Shown: positions 48,260 through 56,113 of the stretch, piece by piece
Layout of the letters: every line of letters begins with the position of its first letter
How positions within the stretch are numbered: the stretch's first letter is position 1
Assembly: GCA_044226365.1 (NCBI GenBank)
Contig: JBGAHE010000005.1
Span: 62,001 to 126,000, forward strand
DNA: 64,000 nucleotides
Origin: JALHNI01 sp044226365
GTDB taxonomy: Bacteria > Acidobacteriota > Terriglobia > Bryobacterales > Bryobacteraceae
Direction of reading: 5' to 3'
Position numbers and translations under genes: made by a program
The notes under the pieces: model-generated
The model's input: the letters and a program-made list of their open reading frames with translations, nothing else
Databases searched by the model: none
What the model was told of the DNA's origin: nothing

Positions 48260-50533
48260 TTACTTCTTCGGCAAGGCGAAGGCGACGTAACCTTTGGGAT
48301 AGTCCGAGCGGAGCTCACGCGGCGGCGCCTGACTGCCGGGATGACCGCCGCCCGCGTTCAGCGGGGAAGAGGCAGGAACCACCAGAAACTGACGCCCGCC
48401 GGCTTCATACATCGCCGGTATACCCTCTGAGCCAGCCGGCAGCACGGCTTCCCATAAGACTTGGCCATTGTCGGCATCGAGCGCGCGAATCTTGCCGTCG
48501 CTGGCAGCAATGAACACAAGGCCGGTGGCGGTGACGATGGGGCCATGGTGCTCCGCCATAAAGGCGCCCGTGTTGCGCGCCCCTTGGGCGGCGGCAACGG
48601 GATCCTGCCCCAGCGGCACTTTCCATTTGATGGTGCCGGAGTTCAGGTCATAGGCCACCACGGAGGACCAGGGAGGGCTCACGATGTACGGTTGATTGGG
48701 ATACAAGCCCCAGTCCGTGTAATAACGCACGCGCGGCGTTGGACTGCCCGCGGGATAGGCGGGGCCGCCGAGCGGCGTGAACTGATCGGCGTTGCCGGGC
48801 CGGGCTGTCAACCCACCGGGCGCGCCGCCGGAAGCCACTACGGGGCCACGCACGACGGGGGGCCGCTTGGCCGAGACCTCCGAACCTGCCGGGGGCGCAA
48901 AAGTATTCAGGTGGGCGAAGAGCTCAGCGACGGCGGCATCCTCCAAATCGCGAAATGCCGGCATCTTGCCGCGTCCATTGCGCACGGCGAGCCGGAATGA
49001 TTCAAGAGGCAACCGCCGCCCGATGCCGGCCAGCGGCGGCGGCCCGGATCCGCTCCGCAGACCGTTCACGCCGTGGCAAGCCTGGCAGCGCGCCGCATAA
49101 ACGGACTTCGCCGTCGTATCGGTAGCCGCTTGCGCCAGCGGATCCTCCAAACCCAGTTTGTAGATCGTCGGCCAATCCTGCGTGTTGAGGTACATGAGGC
49201 CCTTGGTGGGATGGACGGCGCCGCTGCCCCAGTTGGAACCGCCACGCGCGCCCGGCATGGAGATCGTTTCTGAGAGACCGGGAGGCGTAAAGAGCCCTTC
49301 GTTGCGCATCGCCGCGATGCGCTGCTTCCAGGACGCGCGCTCCTCGGGCGTGAGGATATACGGATTCACGTCGTCGGCGGTGATCTTCTGGCGGGCGAAG
49401 GGCGGAGGCATGGTCGGAAACGGTTGGGTCGGCCAAGCCTGCTCACCCGGCATCAGACTCTTGGCCACGGGCCGCTCTTCGATGGGCCACAATGGCTGGC
49501 CGGTCACGCGATCGAAGACATAGAGGAAGCCTTGCTTGCTCGATTGCGCCACCACATCGATGCGCTTACCCTGATGCGTCACCGTGAGTAACTGCGGGGC
49601 GGCCGTGGTGTCGTAGTCCCACAAATCGTGATGCACCAGTTGGAAGTGCCAGAGACGTTTGCCGGTGCGGGCGTCGAGCGCCACCAGGGAGTTCGCGAAT
49701 AAGTTCGAACCGATACGGTCCGCTCCGTAATAGTCGTAAGTGGGCGAGCCAGTGGGGAAGTAAGCAATGCCGCGCTTGGTATCCACCGTAATCTCGCCCC
49801 AGGTGTTCGCGCCGCCGGAATACTTCCAGGCGTCCTTTGGCCAGGTATCATAGCCGAACTCGCCGGGATGGGGAATGGTGTGGAAGGTCCAAACCAGCTT
49901 GCCCGAGATTACATCATAGGCGCGAATATCGCCAGGCGGGGCGAGATACGCTTCGCCCGGCGTGGAGCCCAACAGGATGAGATTCTCGAAAACGCGCCCG
50001 GGCGTATCGGTTTGAATACGATTGACGGTGAGAGGGTCACGTCCCAACCCTCGCCGCAAATCCACCAAGCCCCGCTGGCCGAATGTGAGGATGGACTTAC
50101 CGGTGCGGGCATCGATCTCCTCCAGATAGTCGTTGATCGCGAAGAGCAGCCGGCGATCCTTGCGATCCTTGCTTTCCCAGTAAGCGATGCCGCGGCTGGT
50201 GAGGCCGGGGAGGTTCTCGTGAATCCAGATTTCCTGGCCAGTAGCCGCGTTGAGAGCCACCAGCGAGTTGTTCTTCGCCAGCACATACATGACGTTGTCG
50301 ACCACGATGGGATTGAACAAGTACGAGTGGTCGTCGGCGGTGGGATAGACCCAAGCCACCTGCAACTGGCTGACGTTGGCCTTGGTGATCTGACGGAGGT
50401 CAACGAAGTGTGACGAATCCGGGCCGCCGCCATAGTCGGACCATTGCTTGTGATTCTGCTCCGCGGCACTGAGCAGCGCGGCAGCCAACCAGAGCGGCCG
50501 GGCGAGGGAGCGAAGAAAAGGGAGGAAGAGCAT
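48260..50533 (-). CDS. PQQ-dependent dehydrogenase with an inserted cytochrome c domain
   Basis: A 757-residue exported quinohaemoprotein. The leader is MLFLPFLRSLARPLWLAAALLSA. The propeller blades recur through the protein with W-x-(Y/F)-DL and AxTGKxxWxF patterns (NAATGQEIWIHE, DARTGKRLWHFQ, DRVTGQPLWPIEE, DLNSGTIKWKVPLG). A c-type haem site, CQACH, lies at about residues 483-487. Further propeller sequence continues after it (SVVAYDLNSG near 660), so the haem domain is inserted before the last blade region. I start at ATG 50533, with ATG 50560 also possible. It should oxidise sugars or alcohols and pass electrons to the haem. It is divergent from a B3 lactamase-fold gene. Confidence 0.92.
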   Translation of the reverse strand: MLFLPFLRSLARPLWLAAALLSAAEQNHKQWSDYGGGPDSSHFVDLRQITKANVSQLQVAWVYPTADDHSYLFNPIVVDNVMYVLAKNNSLVALNAATGQEIWIHENLPGLTSRGIAYWESKDRKDRRLLFAINDYLEEIDARTGKSILTFGQRGLVDLRRGLGRDPLTVNRIQTDTPGRVFENLILLGSTPGEAYLAPPGDIRAYDVISGKLVWTFHTIPHPGEFGYDTWPKDAWKYSGGANTWGEITVDTKRGIAYFPTGSPTYDYYGADRIGSNLFANSLVALDARTGKRLWHFQLVHHDLWDYDTTAAPQLLTVTHQGKRIDVVAQSSKQGFLYVFDRVTGQPLWPIEERPVAKSLMPGEQAWPTQPFPTMPPPFARQKITADDVNPYILTPEERASWKQRIAAMRNEGLFTPPGLSETISMPGARGGSNWGSGAVHPTKGLMYLNTQDWPTIYKLGLEDPLAQAATDTTAKSVYAARCQACHGVNGLRSGSGPPPLAGIGRRLPLESFRLAVRNGRGKMPAFRDLEDAAVAELFAHLNTFAPPAGSEVSAKRPPVVRGPVVASGGAPGGLTARPGNADQFTPLGGPAYPAGSPTPRVRYYTDWGLYPNQPYIVSPPWSSVVAYDLNSGTIKWKVPLGQDPVAAAQGARNTGAFMAEHHGPIVTATGLVFIAASDGKIRALDADNGQVLWEAVLPAGSEGIPAMYEAGGRQFLVVPASSPLNAGGGHPGSQAPPRELRSDYPKGYVAFALPKK

Positions 50534-50623
50534 CGAGGGTCTTTCTGCATGATCCACCATTCGGGGACCGCTCGTGAACGCCGCCCGCGAGCCAGGCAGC
50601 GCACCTGGGATAATTCCTATTGC

Positions 50624-51466
50624 ATGAAGGTCATCCTCGCACTTCTCCTGGCTCAAACACTCTTCGCCATCCCGGCCGACTGGACCACGCCGATCGCCCC
50701 GTTTCGCATTTCCGGCAACCTGTACTACGTGGGCTCGCGCGATCTCGCCGCCTACCTGGTGACGACGCCGCAAGGCAACATCCTGATCAACGCGAACCTC
50801 GAGTCGTCCCCCGCACAAATCCGGCAAAGCGTGGAAAAACTGGGCTTCAAGTGGGCGGACACCAAGATACTGCTGAGCAGCCAGGCGCATTACGATCACG
50901 CTGCCGGCGCTGCCGAAGTGATCCGGCAGACGAAGGCCAAGCACATGGTGATGGAGGGCGACGTGGAAGTGATTCGCACCGGCGGCGCCGCGGACTACGA
51001 CCAGACGCTCGACCATTTTCCCCCCGCGTCGGTGGATCGCATCCTGCACGACCAGGACACCGTGCAGTTGGGCGGCGCGGTGATCCGCGCGCATAAGACA
51101 GCCGGCCATACGCGAGGGTGCACCACCTGGACGCTCGAAACCCGTGAGGGACAGCGCACGCTGAAGGTAGTGATCGTGGGCGGTTGGGGCGCGAACCCCG
51201 CAGTGCAACTGGTGGCCAAGCCCGGCAAACCGCTGGGCTATCCCGGCATTAGCGCCGACTTCGACCGTACCTTCAAGACCCTGGCCGCCCTGCCCTGCGA
51301 CATCTTTCTGGGCGCCCACGGCGTGTACTTCGACATGCTGGGGAAGCTGAGCCGCGTCAGCAACGAGGGGCCGGCGGTATGGATTGACCCGGCCGGGTAT
51401 CGGCAGGCTTTGGCGGAAAAGGAAGCCGCGTACCGGAAGCAAGTGGCGATGCAGGCAGCCAAGTAA
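50624..51466 (+). CDS. Subclass B3 metallo-beta-lactamase-fold hydrolase, Q116 variant
   Basis: A 280-residue exported protein (leader MKVILALLLAQTLFA). The first zinc block is SSQAHYDHAAG, with Gln87, His89, Asp91 and His92 in the place of B3 residues 116, 118, 120 and 121. The next ligands are His162 in GHTRGCTTW and His232 in LGAHGVYF. Gln at 116 is seen in GOB-type B3 enzymes. The length and the C-terminal WIDPAGYRQALAEKE helix also fit subclass B3. It could hydrolyse beta-lactams or be an environmental relative. Resistance is not shown. ATG 50624 follows a GATAAT. The gene is divergent from the quinohaemoprotein gene. Confidence 0.9.
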   Translation: MKVILALLLAQTLFAIPADWTTPIAPFRISGNLYYVGSRDLAAYLVTTPQGNILINANLESSPAQIRQSVEKLGFKWADTKILLSSQAHYDHAAGAAEVIRQTKAKHMVMEGDVEVIRTGGAADYDQTLDHFPPASVDRILHDQDTVQLGGAVIRAHKTAGHTRGCTTWTLETREGQRTLKVVIVGGWGANPAVQLVAKPGKPLGYPGISADFDRTFKTLAALPCDIFLGAHGVYFDMLGKLSRVSNEGPAVWIDPAGYRQALAEKEAAYRKQVAMQAAK

Positions 51467-51499
51467 AGAGAACGCCGTCCTCTATACTGAAGCAAAGCG

Positions 51500-53161
51500 T
51501 TGGAAGGTTCAAGATCGATCACGACCTGGCTCGGCATCGTCCTGCTGGCCGGAGCCGGCTTACTGCGTTGGCACTCGTTAGGCGAGCCACAGTTCTGGTA
51601 TGACGAAGCCATCACCGCGCTGCGGGTCGGCGGGCACACTGAACAGGAGGTCGTCGATTATGCCAGTTCGCGCGGGATGACGCCGCTGGGCGATTACCAG
51701 CGCTTTCTGCGAGGGGCTCCGGACCGCGGGGTGCGTGACGTGGTCCGCAGCCTGATGGCCGAGGATCCGCAACACACACCCCTTTACTACGTCGTGGCGC
51801 ACTACTGGGTCCGCCTGTTCGGCAGCGAACCGGGCCGCGCCCGCGGACTGGCAGCGCTGTTCTCGCTTTTATTACTGCCGGCCATTTACTGGCTGGCCCG
51901 CGAGTTATTCACTTACAGCGGCACGTTCGCCACGCCCTGGCCGGTGTGGATCGCAGTGACGGCCGCCGCTTTGTCGCCTTACAACGTCGCCTTCGGAAGG
52001 GAGCATCGCGAGTATTCGCTGTGGATGCTGACGCTGGCACTGCTCGCAACCGCCTTCTTGCGAGCTTTACGGCTCCGTCGGCAACAAGATTGGATTGTCT
52101 TCAGCGCCGCGCTCGCCCTGGCGGCCTACACGCAGATGTTGACCTGGCTGGTGGCCGCGGCGCTCGCTGCGTACGTAGGCCTGCGCCATGCGCGCGAGTG
52201 GCGGACGGTGGGTCGCGATTTCGCCTTGGCCGTAGTGAGTGCAGGATTGCTGTTTATGCCGTGGGCTTCCGTGCTGCTGACGCATCGTAGCGCCGCGGAG
52301 GAGAACCTGTCGTGGGTAGACCAGCAGGGTACGCGCCCGCGCTTCTCACTGAGCCATACCTTGGCCCCGCATCTGATCACGGGTGAGTTCGCGCTCGCCG
52401 GCGTCAACGCTCGCCGCAGTGAACATTCCCGCACCGCCAACCTGGCGATCCAAGTGGCGAGCACTTACTTCCCGTACCTGGTGTTGGGCGCTCTGGCGCT
52501 GCTTTATCCGCGCTCCAGAAACGGGGCGCTGCTCTGCATTGGCCTGCTCTTTGCGTCCACCACGGTACCCTTCCTGGCGGCAGACTTGTGGAGCGGCGGC
52601 ATCCTGGGTTACGTCTTCCGCTATGCCGCGCCAGCGGCGTTGGCCTGGATGCTGGCACTGGCCTTCGTGTTGGGATGCCTGGTAGAACAGGACGGACCGT
52701 ACCGAAGGCTGGGCTGCGGAGCCGCCTTCGGCGCGCTCGCTTTGATGGGCTGGGGCGCGTATCTCGAGAATCAGGAGGTGTACCCGGCGCAGAAGGCCCC
52801 GAGCGACTACGGCAGCGTCGCGAGTTACTTGAACCTGCACCCGGGCATCACCTTGCTGAGCGACGAGTATGTCGGTTCGCTCCTGAGTTTATCCAGTCAC
52901 GCGCGGGCGGATTTGCCGGTGCTCTTCCGACCGCGCTGCCTGAGCTGTCCGCAGCCGGGCCGCCCCATCCTCGACGTCCCGCCGTTCGACTTCAACACGC
53001 AGCCGCTCTACTACCGATCCTGGTACAACGTGGGCAGCGCAACCTCCGGCCAACTCGCGACGCGGATGACGACCGATCAGGCCGGCGACTCGCGCTTTCA
53101 CAGTCAGCCCGTGGCGACGCCCGAAGCTGCCGTTTTCCTTTTTATCTTGCGGGCTCGTTGA
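51500..53161 (+). CDS. GT39-type membrane glycosyltransferase
   Basis: A 553-residue GT-C glycosyltransferase with roughly 10-13 hydrophobic helices. The N-terminal helix is followed by WYDEAITALRVGG (near residues 32-44), where the Asp-Glu is the catalytic loop signature of the PMT/ArnT group. The start TTG 51500 is not preceded by a strong ribosome site, but a TATACT lies 13 bases upstream. Such enzymes transfer a sugar from a polyprenyl-phosphate donor in the periplasm. The next gene, a GT2-GtrA fusion 1 base away, is a likely donor supplier. The acceptor is unknown. Confidence 0.85.
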   Translation: MEGSRSITTWLGIVLLAGAGLLRWHSLGEPQFWYDEAITALRVGGHTEQEVVDYASSRGMTPLGDYQRFLRGAPDRGVRDVVRSLMAEDPQHTPLYYVVAHYWVRLFGSEPGRARGLAALFSLLLLPAIYWLARELFTYSGTFATPWPVWIAVTAAALSPYNVAFGREHREYSLWMLTLALLATAFLRALRLRRQQDWIVFSAALALAAYTQMLTWLVAAALAAYVGLRHAREWRTVGRDFALAVVSAGLLFMPWASVLLTHRSAAEENLSWVDQQGTRPRFSLSHTLAPHLITGEFALAGVNARRSEHSRTANLAIQVASTYFPYLVLGALALLYPRSRNGALLCIGLLFASTTVPFLAADLWSGGILGYVFRYAAPAALAWMLALAFVLGCLVEQDGPYRRLGCGAAFGALALMGWGAYLENQEVYPAQKAPSDYGSVASYLNLHPGITLLSDEYVGSLLSLSSHARADLPVLFRPRCLSCPQPGRPILDVPPFDFNTQPLYYRSWYNVGSATSGQLATRMTTDQAGDSRFHSQPVATPEAAVFLFILRAR

Positions 53162-53162
53162 G

Positions 53163-54314
53163 ATGTCTGAGCCTCTACTCCTGAAGCTGGCGGTGGTGGT
53201 TCCCACCTTTCAGGAACAAGCCAACATCGGGCCGCTGCTCGACTTACTCGAACAGGCCCTGGCGGGGATCGGCTATGAAGTGATTTTCGTGGATGACGAC
53301 TCGACCGACGGCACCGTGGACCGTATCCGGGAGCGAGCACAGCGGGACGCGCGCGTTCGCCTGATCCGGCGCATCGGCCGGCGTGGCCTGTCGTCGGCTT
53401 GCCTCGAGGGAATGCTGGCCACCACCGCCCCCTATATCGCCGTGATCGACGCCGACCTCCAACATGACGAACGCATCCTGCCCGTGATGCTACGCCAACT
53501 GATCGACCACCAGCTCGATATCGTCATCGGAACACGGAATGCAGAAGGCGGCAGCATGGGCGACTTCGCACCATGGCGCGTTTGGCTCAGCCAGTGCGGA
53601 CGCCGCTTGAGCGGCTGGATAACCCGCTGCGAGCTAAGCGACCCGATGAGCGGCTTCTTCGTCCTGGACCGTCGCTGGCTGGAGACGACCCTGCATCTCA
53701 CTTCGGCCGTTGGCTTCAAGATTCTGATTGACCTGATCGCCAGTTCGCCGCGCCCGGTGAGAGTCGGCGAGGTGCCCTACACGTTCCGCACGCGCCAGGC
53801 CGGTGAGAGTAAGTTGGATGTGTTAGTCGCAATGGAGTATGCGCAGTTACTTCTCGATAAGTCGATCGGCCGGATCGTGCCGGTGCGTTTCCTGCTCTTC
53901 AGCGCGGTGGGAGCGGTGGGCGTCGCGCTGTCGCTCGGGTTGTTTTTCCTGCTGCACGATGTACTGCGCATGGCCGACGACCCGGCATTCTTCACGATGT
54001 TGTTCATCGTGATGAGCGCCAATTTCGTCCTGAACAATCTCACGACTTACCGGGACCGCCGGCTTAAGGGTGGGGCTGCATGGCGCGGCTGGATCTCGTT
54101 TCTGCTGGCCTGCAGTGCGGGCGCTTACTTGAACTATCTGGTGGTGCAACAGACGGGCCGGCTGGGCTTCGGCTGGTCGCTGCGGCTGGTCCTGGGCTTG
54201 GGGGTGGGCGCCGTGTGGAACTACGGTGTCACCAGCATCCTCACCTGGAATCAGGATCGCCGCGCGCGCCGGAATCGCACCGCACGAATCCTGGCGGGCC
54301 GTCCACCGAGTTAG
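53163..54314 (+). CDS. DPM1-like family 2 glycosyltransferase fused to a GtrA flippase domain
   Basis: A 383-residue fusion. The N-terminal half (about 10-235) is a polyprenyl-phosphate mannose/glucose synthase-like GT2: AVVVPTFQEQANIGPLLDLLE, VIFVDDDSTDGT, DADLQHDERILP, DPMSGFFVLDRR. The second half (about 240-370) is a four-helix GtrA domain (PVRFLLFSAVGAVGVALSLG, FVLNNLTTYRDRR, ACSAGAYLNYLVVQQT). Together they would make the lipid-linked sugar and help move it across the inner membrane. It starts 2 bases after the GT39 stop. It ends 4 bases inside the convergent aldose dehydrogenase gene. Confidence 0.92.
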   Translation: MSEPLLLKLAVVVPTFQEQANIGPLLDLLEQALAGIGYEVIFVDDDSTDGTVDRIRERAQRDARVRLIRRIGRRGLSSACLEGMLATTAPYIAVIDADLQHDERILPVMLRQLIDHQLDIVIGTRNAEGGSMGDFAPWRVWLSQCGRRLSGWITRCELSDPMSGFFVLDRRWLETTLHLTSAVGFKILIDLIASSPRPVRVGEVPYTFRTRQAGESKLDVLVAMEYAQLLLDKSIGRIVPVRFLLFSAVGAVGVALSLGLFFLLHDVLRMADDPAFFTMLFIVMSANFVLNNLTTYRDRRLKGGAAWRGWISFLLACSAGAYLNYLVVQQTGRLGFGWSLRLVLGLGVGAVWNYGVTSILTWNQDRRARRNRTARILAGRPPS

Positions 54315-55540
54315 CGTGAAGCCTTCGGCGTCAGGTGGATCAAGGCGCCAGGGTTTGCATCTTCCAACAACCAGAGCGAGCCATCCGGCGCTTCCTCCAC
54401 GTCGCGAACGCGTTTGCCGATCTCCCAACGTTCCGCCATCTTCGCCCCACCGCGGCCATCAAATATGACGCGGTTCAACGACTCAGTCCCTAAGCCGCTG
54501 ATGAAGCCGCTGCCGTTCCATTGCGGAAAGGTCCGCGTGCCGCGGTAGAACATCAGGCTGCCGGGCGCCACCACCGGCACCCAATAGAGAACGGGCTTGG
54601 TGAGATCGGGCCGCGTATCCGGATGAGGAATGGGCACGCCGTTGTAGTTCTTCCCGTAGGAAACCAGCGGCCAGCCATAGTTCTTGCCGCGCTCAATCAG
54701 GTTGAGCTCGTCGCCACCGCGAGGGCCATGCTCCACCTCCCACAGTTCGCCATTGGGCGCGAAGGCAAGCCCGTAAGGCGTGCGGACGCCGGTGGCCCAG
54801 GTTTCCGCCGGCGTGAGATTGGGGCCCGAAAAGGTAAAGCGACTGACGACCCGCGCCGACTTGGCCGCTTCGGTATCGCGCGGCGGATCGATCAGGGGAA
54901 TCGTGGCCGCTCCTGTTTTACCGAAGTTCGGATTGCCCGGCGCTGGCTTGCCGTCGAGCGTCAACCGCAGGATCTTGCCCTCAGGCTGACTGGGATCCTG
55001 AGCCGGCGTCATGCGTTGCCGATCACCGACCGAGAGAAACAGATACTGGCCATCCGGCGAAAAGGCGACCGCGGCGCCTTCCTGTCCGCCCTTCCCTTTC
55101 GGCATCTGGCGCCATAGAACTTCGAAATTCTCGAGCTTCGCGGACGCGCCGGTTAACGTGAGTTTCGCGCGAGCTAGAGCCAGGCCGCCGCCATAGTCGC
55201 CGGGTTCGGAGTAGGTGAGGTAGATCTTTTGATCGGTACGGTAGCGCGGCGAAAGATACACGCCATGCATCCCGCTCTGGTCATACCAATAAACGGCTGG
55301 TGTATTGGCAATCTTCGTCTTTTGCCCCTGCGGCGTCACCAGCCATACCGGCCCCACTTTCTCGGTCACCAGCATCCGCCCGTCGGGCAGGAAAGCCATC
55401 CGCCAAGGCAGGTTGAACGTCGCGACCGTCGTGAGCTGGAACGGCAACCGGGACTCGGCTCGCTGCTCGCCGACATTCACCTGCGCCCTCAAGGCGCCAA
55501 GCGCCAGCGTGAAGCCGCAGAGCATCTTCGCCAAATTCAT
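54311..55540 (-). CDS. PQQ-dependent aldose sugar dehydrogenase
   Basis: A 409-residue exported soluble quinoprotein of the YliI/Asd family (leader MNLAKMLCGFTLALGALRAQ). The beta-propeller shows FNLPWRMAFLPDGRMLVTEK, a PQQ-site histidine in SGMHGVYLSPRY, DYGGGLALARAK, and GELWEVEHGPRGGDELNLIERGKNYGWP. These are hallmark segments. It oxidises aldose sugars in the periplasm and passes electrons to a quinone or cytochrome. Calcium is normally required. It converges on the GT2-GtrA gene with a 4-base overlap. Confidence 0.93.
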   Translation of the reverse strand: MNLAKMLCGFTLALGALRAQVNVGEQRAESRLPFQLTTVATFNLPWRMAFLPDGRMLVTEKVGPVWLVTPQGQKTKIANTPAVYWYDQSGMHGVYLSPRYRTDQKIYLTYSEPGDYGGGLALARAKLTLTGASAKLENFEVLWRQMPKGKGGQEGAAVAFSPDGQYLFLSVGDRQRMTPAQDPSQPEGKILRLTLDGKPAPGNPNFGKTGAATIPLIDPPRDTEAAKSARVVSRFTFSGPNLTPAETWATGVRTPYGLAFAPNGELWEVEHGPRGGDELNLIERGKNYGWPLVSYGKNYNGVPIPHPDTRPDLTKPVLYWVPVVAPGSLMFYRGTRTFPQWNGSGFISGLGTESLNRVIFDGRGGAKMAERWEIGKRVRDVEEAPDGSLWLLEDANPGALIHLTPKASR

Positions 55541-55590
55541 CCGTGATCCTCCTGAAGCTATTTCCAGCTTATCAAGACGATCTTTATTGC

Positions 55591-56055
55591 CTAAGACGCG
55601 GACCCACCGAAGCGGCGGGCGATCTGCTCCTCACGATAGTCGAAGATCTTGCGGACGTTCGCCTTTACCTGCAGCGCGTGAACCAGTTGTCCCAGCGGCC
55701 CCAGCGGCAGCGCGTACTCCACCAGATCCTCGATGCGCGTACCGCCACCGTCGGCGAAGAACTCGTGCGTATGCCGCCACAACGCATAAGGGCCCCGCAG
55801 TTGCACGTCCTGAAATAACACGTTGGGTTGCCAGCGGGTGATCTCGGTGCGCCAGCGCATGGGCACGCCGTGGTAGCGCAGCCGATAATCAATCAGGGCT
55901 CCCGGGCGCATCTCGATCGGCCGGGGCGTGAGGATTTCAAAGTTGAGCCAAGGCGGGGTGATAGCCTCGAGATTCCCGGCATCCGAGAAGAAGCCAAACA
56001 CTTCTTCCACCGGCCGCGGCACCCATTGACGGGTTCTCAGTTCGTAGATCTTCAT
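55591..56055 (-). CDS. SRPBCC (START-like) family protein
   Basis: A 154-residue helix-grip protein. It opens with MKIYELRTRQWVPRPVEEVFGFFSDAGNLEAITPPWLNF in pieces, the standard SRPBCC start, and ends with the long helix (LVHALQVKANVRKIFDYREEQI). ITRWQPNVLFQDVQLRGPYALWRHTHEF is the central sheet. Small hydrophobic ligands or cell-division inhibitor-like roles are known for relatives, but nothing is specific here. It is 50 bases downstream of the aldose dehydrogenase start, same strand. Confidence 0.88.
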   Translation of the reverse strand: MKIYELRTRQWVPRPVEEVFGFFSDAGNLEAITPPWLNFEILTPRPIEMRPGALIDYRLRYHGVPMRWRTEITRWQPNVLFQDVQLRGPYALWRHTHEFFADGGGTRIEDLVEYALPLGPLGQLVHALQVKANVRKIFDYREEQIARRFGGSAS

Positions 56056-56113
56056 CCCGTCTGCCCGGATGCCGCGCGGACCCTTGAAGATAGAAAACTA
56101 TCGCCCCGCAAGG

